Source: Undibacterium paludis
Lineage (GTDB): Bacteria; Pseudomonadota; Gammaproteobacteria; Burkholderiales; Burkholderiaceae_D
DNA: 64,000 bases
Assembly (NCBI RefSeq): GCF_022568815.1
Contig: NZ_JAKZHX010000002.1
Span: 1 to 64,000 of the forward strand
Reading direction: 5' to 3'
Part shown: positions 53,025 through 61,528 of the stretch, piece by piece
How positions within the stretch are numbered: the stretch's first letter is position 1
How the letters are laid out: every line of letters starts with the position of its first letter
Made by a program: the position numbers and the translations under genes
The notes under the pieces: model-generated
The model's input: only the letters and a program-made list of their open reading frames with translations
What the model was told of the DNA's origin: nothing
Database searches by the model: none

Positions 53025-55340
53025 ATGAGTAAGAATAAAACGATCAAGGTGTATGACAGGCCCGCAGGTGGTTGGGGTGCCTTGAAGAGTGTTGCGCAGC
53101 AAATAATTGAACAGGGCATACTTGGCAAAGGGGCACTGACACTGTTGTCGGCCAACCAGCCCGACGGCTTTGATTGTCCGGGCTGCGCCTGGCCTGATGC
53201 CGACCATACATCCACCTTTGAATTTTGTGAAAATGGCGCCAAGGCGGTTGCAGCCGAATCCACTGCACGCCGCGCCACACCAGAACTGATTTCCAGTCTC
53301 ACAGTTCAGCAATTGTCTGAAAAATCAGATCACTGGCTGGAAGCGCAGGGGCGCCTTACCCAGCCCATGCAATACGACAGAGCCAGCGACAAATATCAGG
53401 CCATCAGCTGGGACCTGGCATTTGATGTGATTGCTGCACGCCTCAATGCCTTGCCAACACCTGACGACGCCATCTTTTACACATCAGGCCGCACCAGCAA
53501 CGAAGCTGCTTTTCTGTATCAATTGTTTGTACGCGAATTTGGTACCAATAATTTCCCAGACTGTTCCAATATGTGTCATGAGCCATCAGGTTTTGCCATG
53601 CGTGAGGCAATTGGTGTGGGCAAGGGCACGGTATTGCTGTCAGATTTTCAGCAGGCAGACGCCATCCTGATTTTTGGGCAAAACCCCGGTACCAATCACC
53701 CTCGCATGCTGGGTGAGTTGCGGTCTGCATCCAAGCGTGGAGCGGCCATTGTCTCATTCAATCCCTTGCGTGAACGCGGCCTGGAAAAATTCCAGAACCC
53801 ACAAAACGCAATTGACATGCTGACGGATCAGGCATCGACAATTTCATCCGACTATTTCCAATTGAAGATAGGTGGTGACCTGGCGGCGGTGAAGGGCATG
53901 ATCAAATGTGTGCTTGAGGCTGACCAGCAAGCACAGGCTGCAGGCCGGCAGCGCATTATCGACATTGAATTCATTGCGGAACATACAGCAAATTTTGAGC
54001 AGTTTGCTACAGAAGCAATGGCTGAGCCGTGGGACGTGATCGTAAGCGAATCGGGCCTGGACAAAGCACAGATACAACGCGCAGCAGATACGTATATGCG
54101 CGCTGGCAAAGTCATCGCCTGTTGGGGGATGGGTATTACCCAGCACAAACATTCAGTGGCAACGATACAGATGATCGTCAATCTCTTGTTGTTGCGCGGC
54201 AATATTGGCCGCCCGGGTGCCGGGCCTTGTCCGGTGCGCGGCCATAGCAATGTGCAGGGGGACCGCACCATGGGGATAGTGGAAAAACCCAAGGCGGCTT
54301 TCCTGGAACGGTTAGGGCAGGTGTTCGATTTTACGCCGCCGCAAAAGCACGGGCATGACACGGTAGGGGCCATATCCGCCATGCTTCATGAAGGCGGCAA
54401 GGTTTTCTTTGGCATGGGCGGTAATTTTGCGACAGCCACACCAGACACAGAATTGACGCACCAGGCTTTGAAGAATTGTGCCCTGACTGTCCATGTGACC
54501 ACCAAGCTCAACCGCAGCCATTTAATCTGCGGACAAGATGCCATCATCCTGCCCTGTCTGGGGCGTACTGAAATTGATATGCAGGAAAGCGGCGCGCAGG
54601 CAGTAACGGTAGAAGACTCCATGAGCATGGTGCATCTTTCTTCTGGCATCAATCCACCTGCATCCGGCAATTTGCTGTCGGAGGTTGCTATTGTCGCCCG
54701 TCTGGCGCAGGCGACCCTGAAAGAACGCAGCAAGACACCCTGGGCCTGGCTTCTGGCCGATTACAGTCGCATACGCGACAAGATAGCGGCCGTATTTGAT
54801 GACTTTGCGGATTTCAATGAAAGAGTCAAAGCCCCTGGCGGCTTCCATTTGCGCAATACTGCCGCAGAGCGGGTCTGGATGACAGCGACTGGCAAGGCCA
54901 ACTTCAATACCCATGCCGTGCCCGTTGATTTACCTATCCACCAGGCGCGCAGGCAACGCCAGTCACCGGTTTTTAATCTGGCGACCATGCGCTCACATGA
55001 CCAGTACAATACCACGATTTATGGCATGAATGACAGGTATCGTGGTGTGTTTGGCGAGCGCCGCGTACTGTTCATCAACAAGGATGACATAAGCGCACTG
55101 GGTATGCGGGCCGGGGACTGGGTTGATCTTGACAGCCTGTGCGAAGACGGTATCAAGCGTCAGGTCAGGCGGTTCATACTTGTTGAATACAATATCCCCA
55201 GGGGCTGTCTGGCCGCCTATTTCCCGGAAACCAATGGACTGGTTCCTTTATCCAGTTTTGCCGATCATGCCCGTACGCCGACTTCCAAGTCCATACCAGT
55301 TGTCATCAGTCGACATGCAGAGCAGGCTGTTGCGGTGTGA
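53025..55340 (+). CDS. FdhF/YdeP family molybdopterin oxidoreductase
   Basis: A 771-residue molybdenum enzyme of the formate-dehydrogenase-like YdeP group. The N-terminus has only one CxxC (Cys51, Cys54 in CPGCAWPD), so a full 4Fe-4S motif like that of FdhF is not obvious. SNMCHEPSG (181-189) aligns with the U/C-H-x-P-S of formate dehydrogenases, making Cys184 the likely Mo ligand and His185 the proton acceptor. GPCPVRGHSNVQGDRTMG and the C-terminal molydop-binding domain (RVLFINKDDISALGMRAGDWV) are also typical. The ATG at 53025 is preferred over the one at 52971. An fdhD gene downstream supports a sulfido-Mo enzyme. The substrate is not proven. Confidence 0.9.
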   Translation: MSKNKTIKVYDRPAGGWGALKSVAQQIIEQGILGKGALTLLSANQPDGFDCPGCAWPDADHTSTFEFCENGAKAVAAESTARRATPELISSLTVQQLSEKSDHWLEAQGRLTQPMQYDRASDKYQAISWDLAFDVIAARLNALPTPDDAIFYTSGRTSNEAAFLYQLFVREFGTNNFPDCSNMCHEPSGFAMREAIGVGKGTVLLSDFQQADAILIFGQNPGTNHPRMLGELRSASKRGAAIVSFNPLRERGLEKFQNPQNAIDMLTDQASTISSDYFQLKIGGDLAAVKGMIKCVLEADQQAQAAGRQRIIDIEFIAEHTANFEQFATEAMAEPWDVIVSESGLDKAQIQRAADTYMRAGKVIACWGMGITQHKHSVATIQMIVNLLLLRGNIGRPGAGPCPVRGHSNVQGDRTMGIVEKPKAAFLERLGQVFDFTPPQKHGHDTVGAISAMLHEGGKVFFGMGGNFATATPDTELTHQALKNCALTVHVTTKLNRSHLICGQDAIILPCLGRTEIDMQESGAQAVTVEDSMSMVHLSSGINPPASGNLLSEVAIVARLAQATLKERSKTPWAWLLADYSRIRDKIAAVFDDFADFNERVKAPGGFHLRNTAAERVWMTATGKANFNTHAVPVDLPIHQARRQRQSPVFNLATMRSHDQYNTTIYGMNDRYRGVFGERRVLFINKDDISALGMRAGDWVDLDSLCEDGIKRQVRRFILVEYNIPRGCLAAYFPETNGLVPLSSFADHARTPTSKSIPVVISRHAEQAVAV

Positions 55341-55606
55341 TGGATGCTGTCGTCAAAACCCAGGATGAACTGGCCCTTGCTTTGATGGCTGAATTGTCTG
55401 CGCATGAAGAAGCGGTTTCTTTACCCCGGCTTAGCAAACGACTGGGTGTGCGTCAGAGCACGCTATTGCGTTGCATTGCGTTTTTAGGTGAGCAAGCGCT
55501 TGGTCAACATCAGGGCGCTGGCTGGGTAAGCATGCTGGAAGATGGGGAGCGAAGTTTGGTCAGCTTGACTGAAGAAGGGCGCCGGGTATGCAAGATGATG
55601 ATGTAA
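55340..55606 (+). CDS. Small winged-helix protein
   Basis: An 88-residue protein with a helix-turn-helix (SLPRLSKRLGVRQSTLLRCIAFL, about 27-49) and a beta wing (GAGWVSMLEDGERSLVSLTEEGRRV), an ArsR/MarR-like fold without further domains. Its ATG overlaps the stop of the FdhF-like gene (TGATG) and its 3' end overlaps fdhD by 19 bases, so all three are translationally coupled. It could be a regulator of the operon or an accessory protein; its conserved place between the two genes favours a linked role. Confidence 0.8.
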   Translation: MDAVVKTQDELALALMAELSAHEEAVSLPRLSKRLGVRQSTLLRCIAFLGEQALGQHQGAGWVSMLEDGERSLVSLTEEGRRVCKMMM

Positions 55607-56451
55607 ATCCGGTTGATTCCAGTGGCGAATCTGCAGGCATGCAGGCGCGCACAGTGGAACGGCATGTCTTTCTGGCAGGTGCAGCGGCAGTCGTGGTCGA
55701 TCAGATTGCTGAAGAAACGCCGGTTGCCCTGGTCTATAACGGCATATCACATGCCGTGATGATGGCAACAGCCCGGGATCTGGACGATTTTGCATTGGGT
55801 TTCAGTCTCTCAGAGTCCATCATCGATGATATTGCAGAGGTCTATGACATTGAATTGCACACAAATCCAGACGTGCATGGCATTGAGATGCAAATCCGGA
55901 TATCGTCTGGCAGGTTTGCTGCATTGAAAGAAAGACGGCGCAATCTGGCTGGCAATACCGGCTGCGGCCTCTGTGGAAAAGAGAGCCTGCAAGCTCTGCA
56001 AATGCAGATGCCGACGGTAGCTACTTCCGGGATGCCATTTGATCAGTTATCAAAGGCCAGTCTTTTAAAGGCTGCGCAGTCCCTGAATGACAGGCAGGCG
56101 ATCAATCTGCAAACAGGTGCGTTACATGCTGCTGGCTGGGTGGACATGGCTGGCGACATACAAATTGTTCGCGAAGACGTTGGGCGTCACAATGCTCTCG
56201 ATAAATTGCTGGGTGCCGTGGCAAGCAGGAAAATGTCGACCTCACACGGTTTTGTATTGATGAGCAGCCGCCTCAGCTATGAACTGGTACAAAAAACAGC
56301 CAGGGCAAATATTGCCATTCTGGCTGCATTTTCGGCTCCCACGACACTGGCCATCGACCTTGCCACGCAAGCAGGCATGTGTCTCATCGGGTTCGTCCGG
56401 GAGCATGGCTTTGTCGTATATTCCCACCCGGAGCGCTTGCTGGCCGAATGA
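55588..56451 (+). CDS. fdhD: Formate dehydrogenase accessory sulfurtransferase FdhD
   Basis: A 287-residue cytosolic protein that moves sulfur from IscS to the molybdenum cofactor of formate dehydrogenases. The sulfur-carrying CxxC is Cys126/Cys129 in NTGCGLCGKES. ALVYNGISHAVMMATARDLDDFALGFSLSE, REDVGRHNALDKLLG and SSRLSYELVQKTARANI are family signatures. An alternative start at residue 18 is possible. The iscS gene that would supply its sulfur is also in this window. It overlaps the winged-helix gene. Confidence 0.95.
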   Translation: MQDDDVNPVDSSGESAGMQARTVERHVFLAGAAAVVVDQIAEETPVALVYNGISHAVMMATARDLDDFALGFSLSESIIDDIAEVYDIELHTNPDVHGIEMQIRISSGRFAALKERRRNLAGNTGCGLCGKESLQALQMQMPTVATSGMPFDQLSKASLLKAAQSLNDRQAINLQTGALHAAGWVDMAGDIQIVREDVGRHNALDKLLGAVASRKMSTSHGFVLMSSRLSYELVQKTARANIAILAAFSAPTTLAIDLATQAGMCLIGFVREHGFVVYSHPERLLAE

Positions 56452-56510
56452 ATTGCCGATGAAATCCATCTCTGACCAAATTTACAGAGGTTTTCAAGCC
56501 ACAAGAAAGT

Positions 56511-56516
56511 TATAAT
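56511..56516 (+). promoter_or_regulatory. Candidate -10 element for thrC
   Basis: A perfect TATAAT 45 bases before the thrC start in the 110-base gap after fdhD. No good -35 lies at 16-18 bases, so the call rests on the -10 alone. Confidence 0.35.
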
Positions 56517-56561
56517 AGGAAGAATATTCGCTTTCCCTCCAATCTATCCCTCTGTCGACTT

Positions 56562-58022
56562 ATGCAATACGCTTCAACACGCGGGCATACCGCAGCACAA
56601 AATTTCTCTGAAATTCTTTTAGGTGGTCTGGCTCCCGATGGCGGCCTGTATTTACCGACAAACTATCCTCAAGTCACTGGCGCCGAACTCGATGCCTGGC
56701 GTAAATTGTCTTATGCCGGTCTGGCATTCGAGGTATTGAAAAAATTTGCAACGGATATTCCAGAATCGGATCTGAAAGCCCTGGCAGACAAGACCTATAC
56801 TGCCAATGTGTATAAAAATACACGTGCAGATGAGTCGGCCGAACAAATTACCCCTTTGCGCGTATTGCAAGATAAAGCTGGCAAAAAACTGGTGTTGCAA
56901 GCCTTGTCGAACGGCCCGACGCTGGCCTTCAAAGACATGGCCATGCAATTGCTCGGTAACCTGTTTGAATACACCCTGGCAAAAACCAATGCTGAACTGA
57001 ATATTTTTGGTGCGACTTCAGGTGATACAGGCAGTGCAGCTGAATATGCCATGCGGGGTAAAAAGGGCATAAGAGTCTTTATGTTGTCGCCGCACAAGAA
57101 AATGAGCGCCTTCCAGACAGCGCAAATGTTCAGTCTGCAAGACCCGAATATTTTTAATATCGCCGTTGAAGGCGTCTTTGATGATTGCCAGGACATGGTC
57201 AAGGCGGTATCGAACGACCTGGAATTCAAGAGCCGTCACAAGATAGGTACAGTCAATTCCATCAACTGGGCACGTGTCGTTGCCCAGGTTGTGTATTACT
57301 TCCGTGGTTACCTCAGTGCGACGACCAGCAATGAACAAAAAGTCTCGTTCACTGTACCATCAGGTAATTTTGGCAACATCTGTGCCGGCCATATTGCCCG
57401 CATGATGGGGTTGCCTATTGCCAAACTCGTAGTGGCAACCAATGAAAACGATGTACTCGACGAATTTTTCCGGACCGGTGTTTATCGTGTACGCAAATCG
57501 GCAGAAACCTGGCATACCACCAGCCCGTCAATGGACATCTCCAAAGCATCAAATTTCGAGCGCTTTGTCTATGACCTGCTCGGAGGTGATGCCAATCGGG
57601 TCGCTACCCTGTTCAAAAAAGTAGAGACTGAAGGTGGTTTTGACCTGTCCGGCAAGCCAGGCAGTGATGGCGATGAATTCAGCCAGATCGCCAGATTTGG
57701 TTTTGAATCTGGCAAGTCGATTCATGCGGACCGCCTGCAAACGATACGCCAGGTGGAAAAAGATTTTGGCATCACAGTCGATACCCATACAGCTGATGGC
57801 ATCAAGGTGGCGTTGGAGCATCTGGAAGAAGGCGTGCCCATGATCGTGCTCGAGACAGCATTGCCTGCCAAGTTCAATGAAACCATCAAGGAAGCATTGG
57901 GGCGTGATGCGGATCGCCCGGCAGGTTTTGAAAATATAGAAGCCTTGCCACAACGTTTTGAAGTAATGACTGCCGATGTGCTTGCGATGAAAGACTATAT
58001 TGCAAAAAAGACAGGCTTGTGA
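56562..58022 (+). CDS. thrC: Threonine synthase
   Basis: A 486-residue PLP enzyme converting O-phosphohomoserine to threonine. Lys124 (GPTLAFKDMAMQL) is the PLP lysine, and SGDTGSAA and TVPSGNFGNICAGH bind the cofactor phosphate. The length and the N-terminal MQYASTRGHTAAQNFSEILLGGLAPDGGLY are those of the fungal/proteobacterial long type. In many relatives thrC follows hom; here hom is not adjacent. It is monocistronic with a strong downstream terminator. Together with kbl-tdh nearby, synthesis and degradation of threonine lie within 8 kb but in separate transcripts. Confidence 0.97.
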   Translation: MQYASTRGHTAAQNFSEILLGGLAPDGGLYLPTNYPQVTGAELDAWRKLSYAGLAFEVLKKFATDIPESDLKALADKTYTANVYKNTRADESAEQITPLRVLQDKAGKKLVLQALSNGPTLAFKDMAMQLLGNLFEYTLAKTNAELNIFGATSGDTGSAAEYAMRGKKGIRVFMLSPHKKMSAFQTAQMFSLQDPNIFNIAVEGVFDDCQDMVKAVSNDLEFKSRHKIGTVNSINWARVVAQVVYYFRGYLSATTSNEQKVSFTVPSGNFGNICAGHIARMMGLPIAKLVVATNENDVLDEFFRTGVYRVRKSAETWHTTSPSMDISKASNFERFVYDLLGGDANRVATLFKKVETEGGFDLSGKPGSDGDEFSQIARFGFESGKSIHADRLQTIRQVEKDFGITVDTHTADGIKVALEHLEEGVPMIVLETALPAKFNETIKEALGRDADRPAGFENIEALPQRFEVMTADVLAMKDYIAKKTGL

Positions 58023-58041
58023 TTATAGTTTTTCCATTCGC

Positions 58042-58090
58042 AAAGACAATAAAAAAAACCGCAGAGATGCGGTTTTTTTTATTGTCTTTT
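58042..58090. terminator. Long bidirectional terminator after thrC
   Basis: A perfect 22-bp inverted repeat, arms 58042-58063 and 58068-58089, with a GAGA tetraloop. The inner part is CCGCA/TGCGG flanked by A8 and T8, so it is a textbook terminator for both thrC and the convergent DUF6265 gene. Confidence 0.93.
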
Positions 58091-58112
58091 TTATCCACGT
58101 TAGAAAAAGCGC

Positions 58113-58583
58113 TTATTTGCTACAAGCTGTTTTTTGCATGGGGAAGTCGATGCCTTTTTCCTGATCTTTTACTTTTCCCTCTATACGGCCCAGCAGGCTG
58201 CCATCTGCATTCAACTGATAGATGACACGTTGAGGAAATTCTGGCCTGGGATTTTCAAAGACTACTCTTTGTTTATCCAGCGATAATAATTGAAAACTGG
58301 CTTCAGGCTTGCCGGAGGGGATGGCTGTGAATGTCAGGCTGTCGGCGTTTTCCTGGATACGCATGAATTCCCAGGCGACTGTTTTGGCTTTACGTACAGT
58401 GCGCCCCATGCCCAGCATGCTGCCACCGGCAGGAGCCAGCCAGTGTTCTTCTGAGCCTGTTTCGGCACCGGCGGCTTGCCAGCAGCCTTGCAGCCATTGC
58501 ACATCTTGTATGCCATTCGCGGCCCAACTATGACTGCCAAATAATATGCCGGTGATTAAGAGCAGTACGGATTGCAGTCGCAT
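58113..58583 (-). CDS. DUF6265 family exported protein
   Basis: A 156-residue exported protein. The signal peptide ends around SWAANG. The mature part opens with VQWLQGCWQA and has EEHWLAPAGGSMLGMGRTV, the signature of DUF6265, probably a small lipocalin-like beta-barrel. Its function is unknown. It lies 19 nt after the zinc-ribbon/glutaredoxin gene on the same strand, so they may be cotranscribed. Confidence 0.85.
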   Translation of the reverse strand: MRLQSVLLLITGILFGSHSWAANGIQDVQWLQGCWQAAGAETGSEEHWLAPAGGSMLGMGRTVRKAKTVAWEFMRIQENADSLTFTAIPSGKPEASFQLLSLDKQRVVFENPRPEFPQRVIYQLNADGSLLGRIEGKVKDQEKGIDFPMQKTACSK

Positions 58584-58602
58584 ATAACCTCCGATAGGAA
58601 TA

Positions 58603-59178
58603 TCAAGCCTTGTTTAACCACGGATCCAGTTTTTTACGAATCTCGCTTTCATCAAACCCCTCAACCACATCACTGTCTATGGTGATGATGGGGATACCAT
58701 TTTTGCCTAATTGTTTATAGGCGCTGTAATCTTCCTTGCTTTTTTCCACATCCAGATCCCTGTAAGCAATGCCGTTCTCTTTGAAGAAACTTCTGGCGGC
58801 AGCGCAATAGCCGCACCAGTCCGTGCCATACAAGATAATGACTGGTTGTTGCCGGGTTTGCCCAGGTGTCTTGGATGCCTCTGCCAGTTTCAGATTTTGT
58901 GCAGCAATTGCTTCTTGTTTTTTTGCATTTTTATGGCTGATATAGCTTTGCAAACTGACACCACTAAAAATAACCAGCGCAATCAGCCATTTCCCGGCAT
59001 TGGACGTACTGCCCTCATTGACCTGACTGATCCTGCTGTTGCGGACTGTGCTTTTATTACGCGCGCCGGAATGCTCACCCGCTTTATTGTAGGCGACCTG
59101 ACAGGATGGGCATTGCCATTCCGGGCAATCGTCGGTTTCCTTGCGTACATAACTACATTTGGGGCAGATGCGGAGCAT
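58603..59178 (-). CDS. Membrane-anchored glutaredoxin with zinc ribbon
   Basis: A 191-residue protein with three parts. A zinc ribbon (Cys5, Cys8, Cys23, Cys26; CPKC and CPSC) is followed by a linker, a single membrane helix at about 64-80, a charged helix, and a glutaredoxin domain (about 112-190) with the redox motif CGYC (122-125) and the cis-Pro motif GIPIITID. It should reduce disulfides or glutathione adducts near the inner membrane. On which side the glutaredoxin lies is not clear. The start has no Shine-Dalgarno sequence; a 9-bp inverted repeat ends one base before the ATG. Confidence 0.85.
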   Translation of the reverse strand: MLRICPKCSYVRKETDDCPEWQCPSCQVAYNKAGEHSGARNKSTVRNSRISQVNEGSTSNAGKWLIALVIFSGVSLQSYISHKNAKKQEAIAAQNLKLAEASKTPGQTRQQPVIILYGTDWCGYCAAARSFFKENGIAYRDLDVEKSKEDYSAYKQLGKNGIPIITIDSDVVEGFDESEIRKKLDPWLNKA

Positions 59179-59179
59179 A

Positions 59180-59219
59180 CTATTTATCTAAAAGTTAATC
59201 TGATCGGCCCGATAAATAG
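59180..59219 (-). promoter_or_regulatory. Inverted repeat abutting the glutaredoxin-gene start
   Basis: CTATTTATC (59180-59188) and GATAAATAG (59211-59219) form a perfect 9-bp inverted repeat around a 22-base loop. On the minus strand the second arm ends one base before the ATG at 59178, where a ribosome site would be. It could be an operator or an RNA structure that hides the start. Confidence 0.35.
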
Positions 59220-59241
59220 CAGGACAGAAATGTCTGACACT

Positions 59242-60201
59242 TTATCTGAATTGTGATGCTGAAGGCGGGGCAGGGAAGTGCATATTCCAGATGCGCCTGA
59301 ATTGCCTTGCAGAGCCAAACCCGGATGCTTCTGCGATGCGTTCTATCGACCAATCCGTATTGGCTAAGAATTTACTCGCCAATGATAAACGAAGTGAGGT
59401 CAGATAGGTTTGTATTGATACTTCTGTGTGCAGTTTAAAAACGCGTGTTGCATGGCGGCTACTGCTGCAGGCAATCTTGGCCAGTTCGTTTAAATTCCAT
59501 GGATGTGCAGGATCCTTCACCATCGCATCCTGCATTTTGTGTACAACGGGATGCAAATGGTTGCGATATTTTAGCCATGGTGATAACTGCGGGTCATTCC
59601 CGGAACGGCGCATATACACGACCAGGTTGCGGGCAACGGCGCTGGCCGCCAGCGGCCCGGCCAGCTCATTGACCAGATGCAGAGCCAGGTCTATGCCGGC
59701 GGTGACCCCGGCACTGGTACAGATATGGCCATCTTCGACAAAAATGCGATTCTCTTCAACTTTGATTGAACTGTCTATGCTGGCCAAATCTTCGCAATGA
59801 TTGTGATGCGTTGTGGCCTTATGCCCGCGCAGCAAACCGGCGTAGGCGGCGAGCAGGGCGCCAGAACAAATGCACATCAGCTTTTGACGTTCCCGCATGT
59901 TTGCTGATAACCAGGCGATGGCTAGCTGGGCTTCACTTCTTGCATAGACTTCAGTGCCGCCCACCAGGCCAGGCAGTACCAGGATGTCGTTTTCATCCAG
60001 ATGATCGGGCAAAGGCTGCAAGGGACCGAGTTTCAAACCCACTGAGCATTCGATGCTGCTCAGCGGACTGATGAACTTTAATTCAAATCTCACATCTTTC
60101 TGATAGCGGTTTGCAAAGAGGAAGGCATCAGCAGGCCCTGCAACATCCAGCAGCAGGGTGTCGGGCAGCAGCAGAAAATAAATGCTTTGAACTTTAGACA
60201 C
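59242..60201 (-). CDS. GlxA family regulator (DJ-1/PfpI plus AraC HTH)
   Basis: A 319-residue transcriptional regulator. The N-terminal DJ-1/PfpI-like domain (about 1-185) has the nucleophile-elbow Cys112 (MCICSGALLAAYAGLL) and a following TTHH. The C-terminal AraC-type pair of helix-turn-helices (about 225-319) includes LNELAKIACSSSRHATRVFK and IERIAEASGFGSARQFRRIW. It activates or represses transcription in response to an unknown metabolite, often amino-acid-derived in this family. It follows the EamA transporter gene by 29 nt. Confidence 0.93.
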   Translation of the reverse strand: MSKVQSIYFLLLPDTLLLDVAGPADAFLFANRYQKDVRFELKFISPLSSIECSVGLKLGPLQPLPDHLDENDILVLPGLVGGTEVYARSEAQLAIAWLSANMRERQKLMCICSGALLAAYAGLLRGHKATTHHNHCEDLASIDSSIKVEENRIFVEDGHICTSAGVTAGIDLALHLVNELAGPLAASAVARNLVVYMRRSGNDPQLSPWLKYRNHLHPVVHKMQDAMVKDPAHPWNLNELAKIACSSSRHATRVFKLHTEVSIQTYLTSLRLSLASKFLANTDWSIERIAEASGFGSARQFRRIWNMHFPAPPSASQFR

Positions 60202-60230
60202 TGTTATTTCATTTTGCTGTTGAGCCTGCT

Positions 60231-61142
60231 TCAGGCAAAGACGCGACGCAAACCGCTGGCAAACCTGGGCCCGAATACATTGACCAGCAAGCCAGCCATC
60301 ACGGTTGCTGCACCAAGCAACTGGGTCTGGTTCAATGCCTCATCCAATAAAACCCAGGCAGCAGTCAGGCCCACGACTGGTACCATCAATGTCAATGGCG
60401 CCACCAGATGTGTGGGCAGGCTGGACAATAACTTCCCCCACAGGGTGTAACCTATCAGAGTTGCGGCGATTGCCAGGTAGACGATGGTCAGTGCGGAAGA
60501 AAGGCTCATGTTTTGCAGGCTGTGGAGCATGACCTCACCACCCTCAAAAATATAGGATAGCAATAAAAAAGGCAGTATCGGTACCAGGGCGCTCCATGAC
60601 ACCAGACTGAGCACATTGGTTGCGCCTATTTTCTTGTTGATGACATTGCCACTTGCCCAGGAGAATGCTGCGCATAAGGTCAGGACAAATCCGGCAACGG
60701 TAACCTGGCTGGCAGCATTGCCAAGGCTGGCGCTACCCAGCAAGATCAGCCCTATGCTCGCTATCAGCATGCCCGCCAGGTTGCTGGGGCGCAGTTTGTC
60801 GCCAAATACCATGGCAGATAAACCTACAGTGAAAAAGGCCTGTGCCTGTAGCACCAGCGACGCCAAACCAGCCGGCATGCCAACCGCCATGGCCGAAAAC
60901 AGAAAGGCAAATTGTCCGAGACTGATAAACGCCGCATAGGCGAGCAATAATTTCAGGGATACTCGAGGGCGTGGTAAAAACAGTATGGCGGGAAAGGCTA
61001 CCAGTATGAAACGCAGAGCCCCCATCAGAAATGGCGGAATGCCTTTCAAACCTATCTTGATGACCACAAAGTTCATTCCCCAGAGCAGGATGACGATGGC
61101 GGCTATCAGGATATGGCGTGGGCTAAGGACAGATTTGGACAT
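60231..61142 (-). CDS. EamA/DMT family transporter
   Basis: A 303-residue inner-membrane transporter with two EamA repeats of about five helices each (1-140, 150-290). LWGMNFVVIKIGLKGIPPFLMGALRF and the second-repeat AFSWASGNVINKKIG are the family starts of each half. Members export amino acids, purines or other metabolites. The gene lies 13 nt after the DUF1272 gene and 29 nt before the GlxA regulator, a likely three-gene operon. Confidence 0.93.
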   Translation of the reverse strand: MSKSVLSPRHILIAAIVILLWGMNFVVIKIGLKGIPPFLMGALRFILVAFPAILFLPRPRVSLKLLLAYAAFISLGQFAFLFSAMAVGMPAGLASLVLQAQAFFTVGLSAMVFGDKLRPSNLAGMLIASIGLILLGSASLGNAASQVTVAGFVLTLCAAFSWASGNVINKKIGATNVLSLVSWSALVPILPFLLLSYIFEGGEVMLHSLQNMSLSSALTIVYLAIAATLIGYTLWGKLLSSLPTHLVAPLTLMVPVVGLTAAWVLLDEALNQTQLLGAATVMAGLLVNVFGPRFASGLRRVFA

Positions 61143-61155
61143 GATAACTCAATAG

Positions 61156-61398
61156 TTAAACTACTATGGTATGTTTACTGCGCACACGTACAGTGGACGC
61201 CGGGTTGTTTGTCAGCTTGCTGGCCGGCCTGATAGGGCGGGGCACGAAATTGCCACCACAGTTAGGACATACACCTTGCAAAGGGCCTTCGACACAGCTG
61301 ACGCAGAAAGTACATTCAAAAGTGCAAATGCGCGCATCTTTTGAGTCTGGTGGCAAATCGCAATCACAACGTTCACAGTTTGGGCGCAATTCCAGCAT
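61156..61398 (-). CDS. DUF1272 zinc-ribbon protein
   Basis: An 80-residue cysteine-rich cytosolic protein with MLELRPNCERCDCDLPPDS, then CTFECTFCVSCVEG and VCPNCGGNFVPRPIRP, the exact signature of DUF1272. Eight or more Cys suggest two zinc sites. Its function is unknown. The start at 61398 matches the family and has an AAGGAAAAC site; the frame is open upstream but without homology. It is first in the DUF1272-EamA-GlxA run and divergent from the RNase H gene. Confidence 0.88.
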   Translation of the reverse strand: MLELRPNCERCDCDLPPDSKDARICTFECTFCVSCVEGPLQGVCPNCGGNFVPRPIRPASKLTNNPASTVRVRSKHTIVV

Positions 61399-61528
61399 GA
61401 TGTTTTCCTTTTGTTTGACAGTCGATATCATGCAGAATAGCAGATTGAAACTGCACAACCAGTCTTGCCTGCGACCAATAGCGGTCAGATCAGGACATGC
61501 TGAAAATAACCGGGAACAGACGAAAGCA

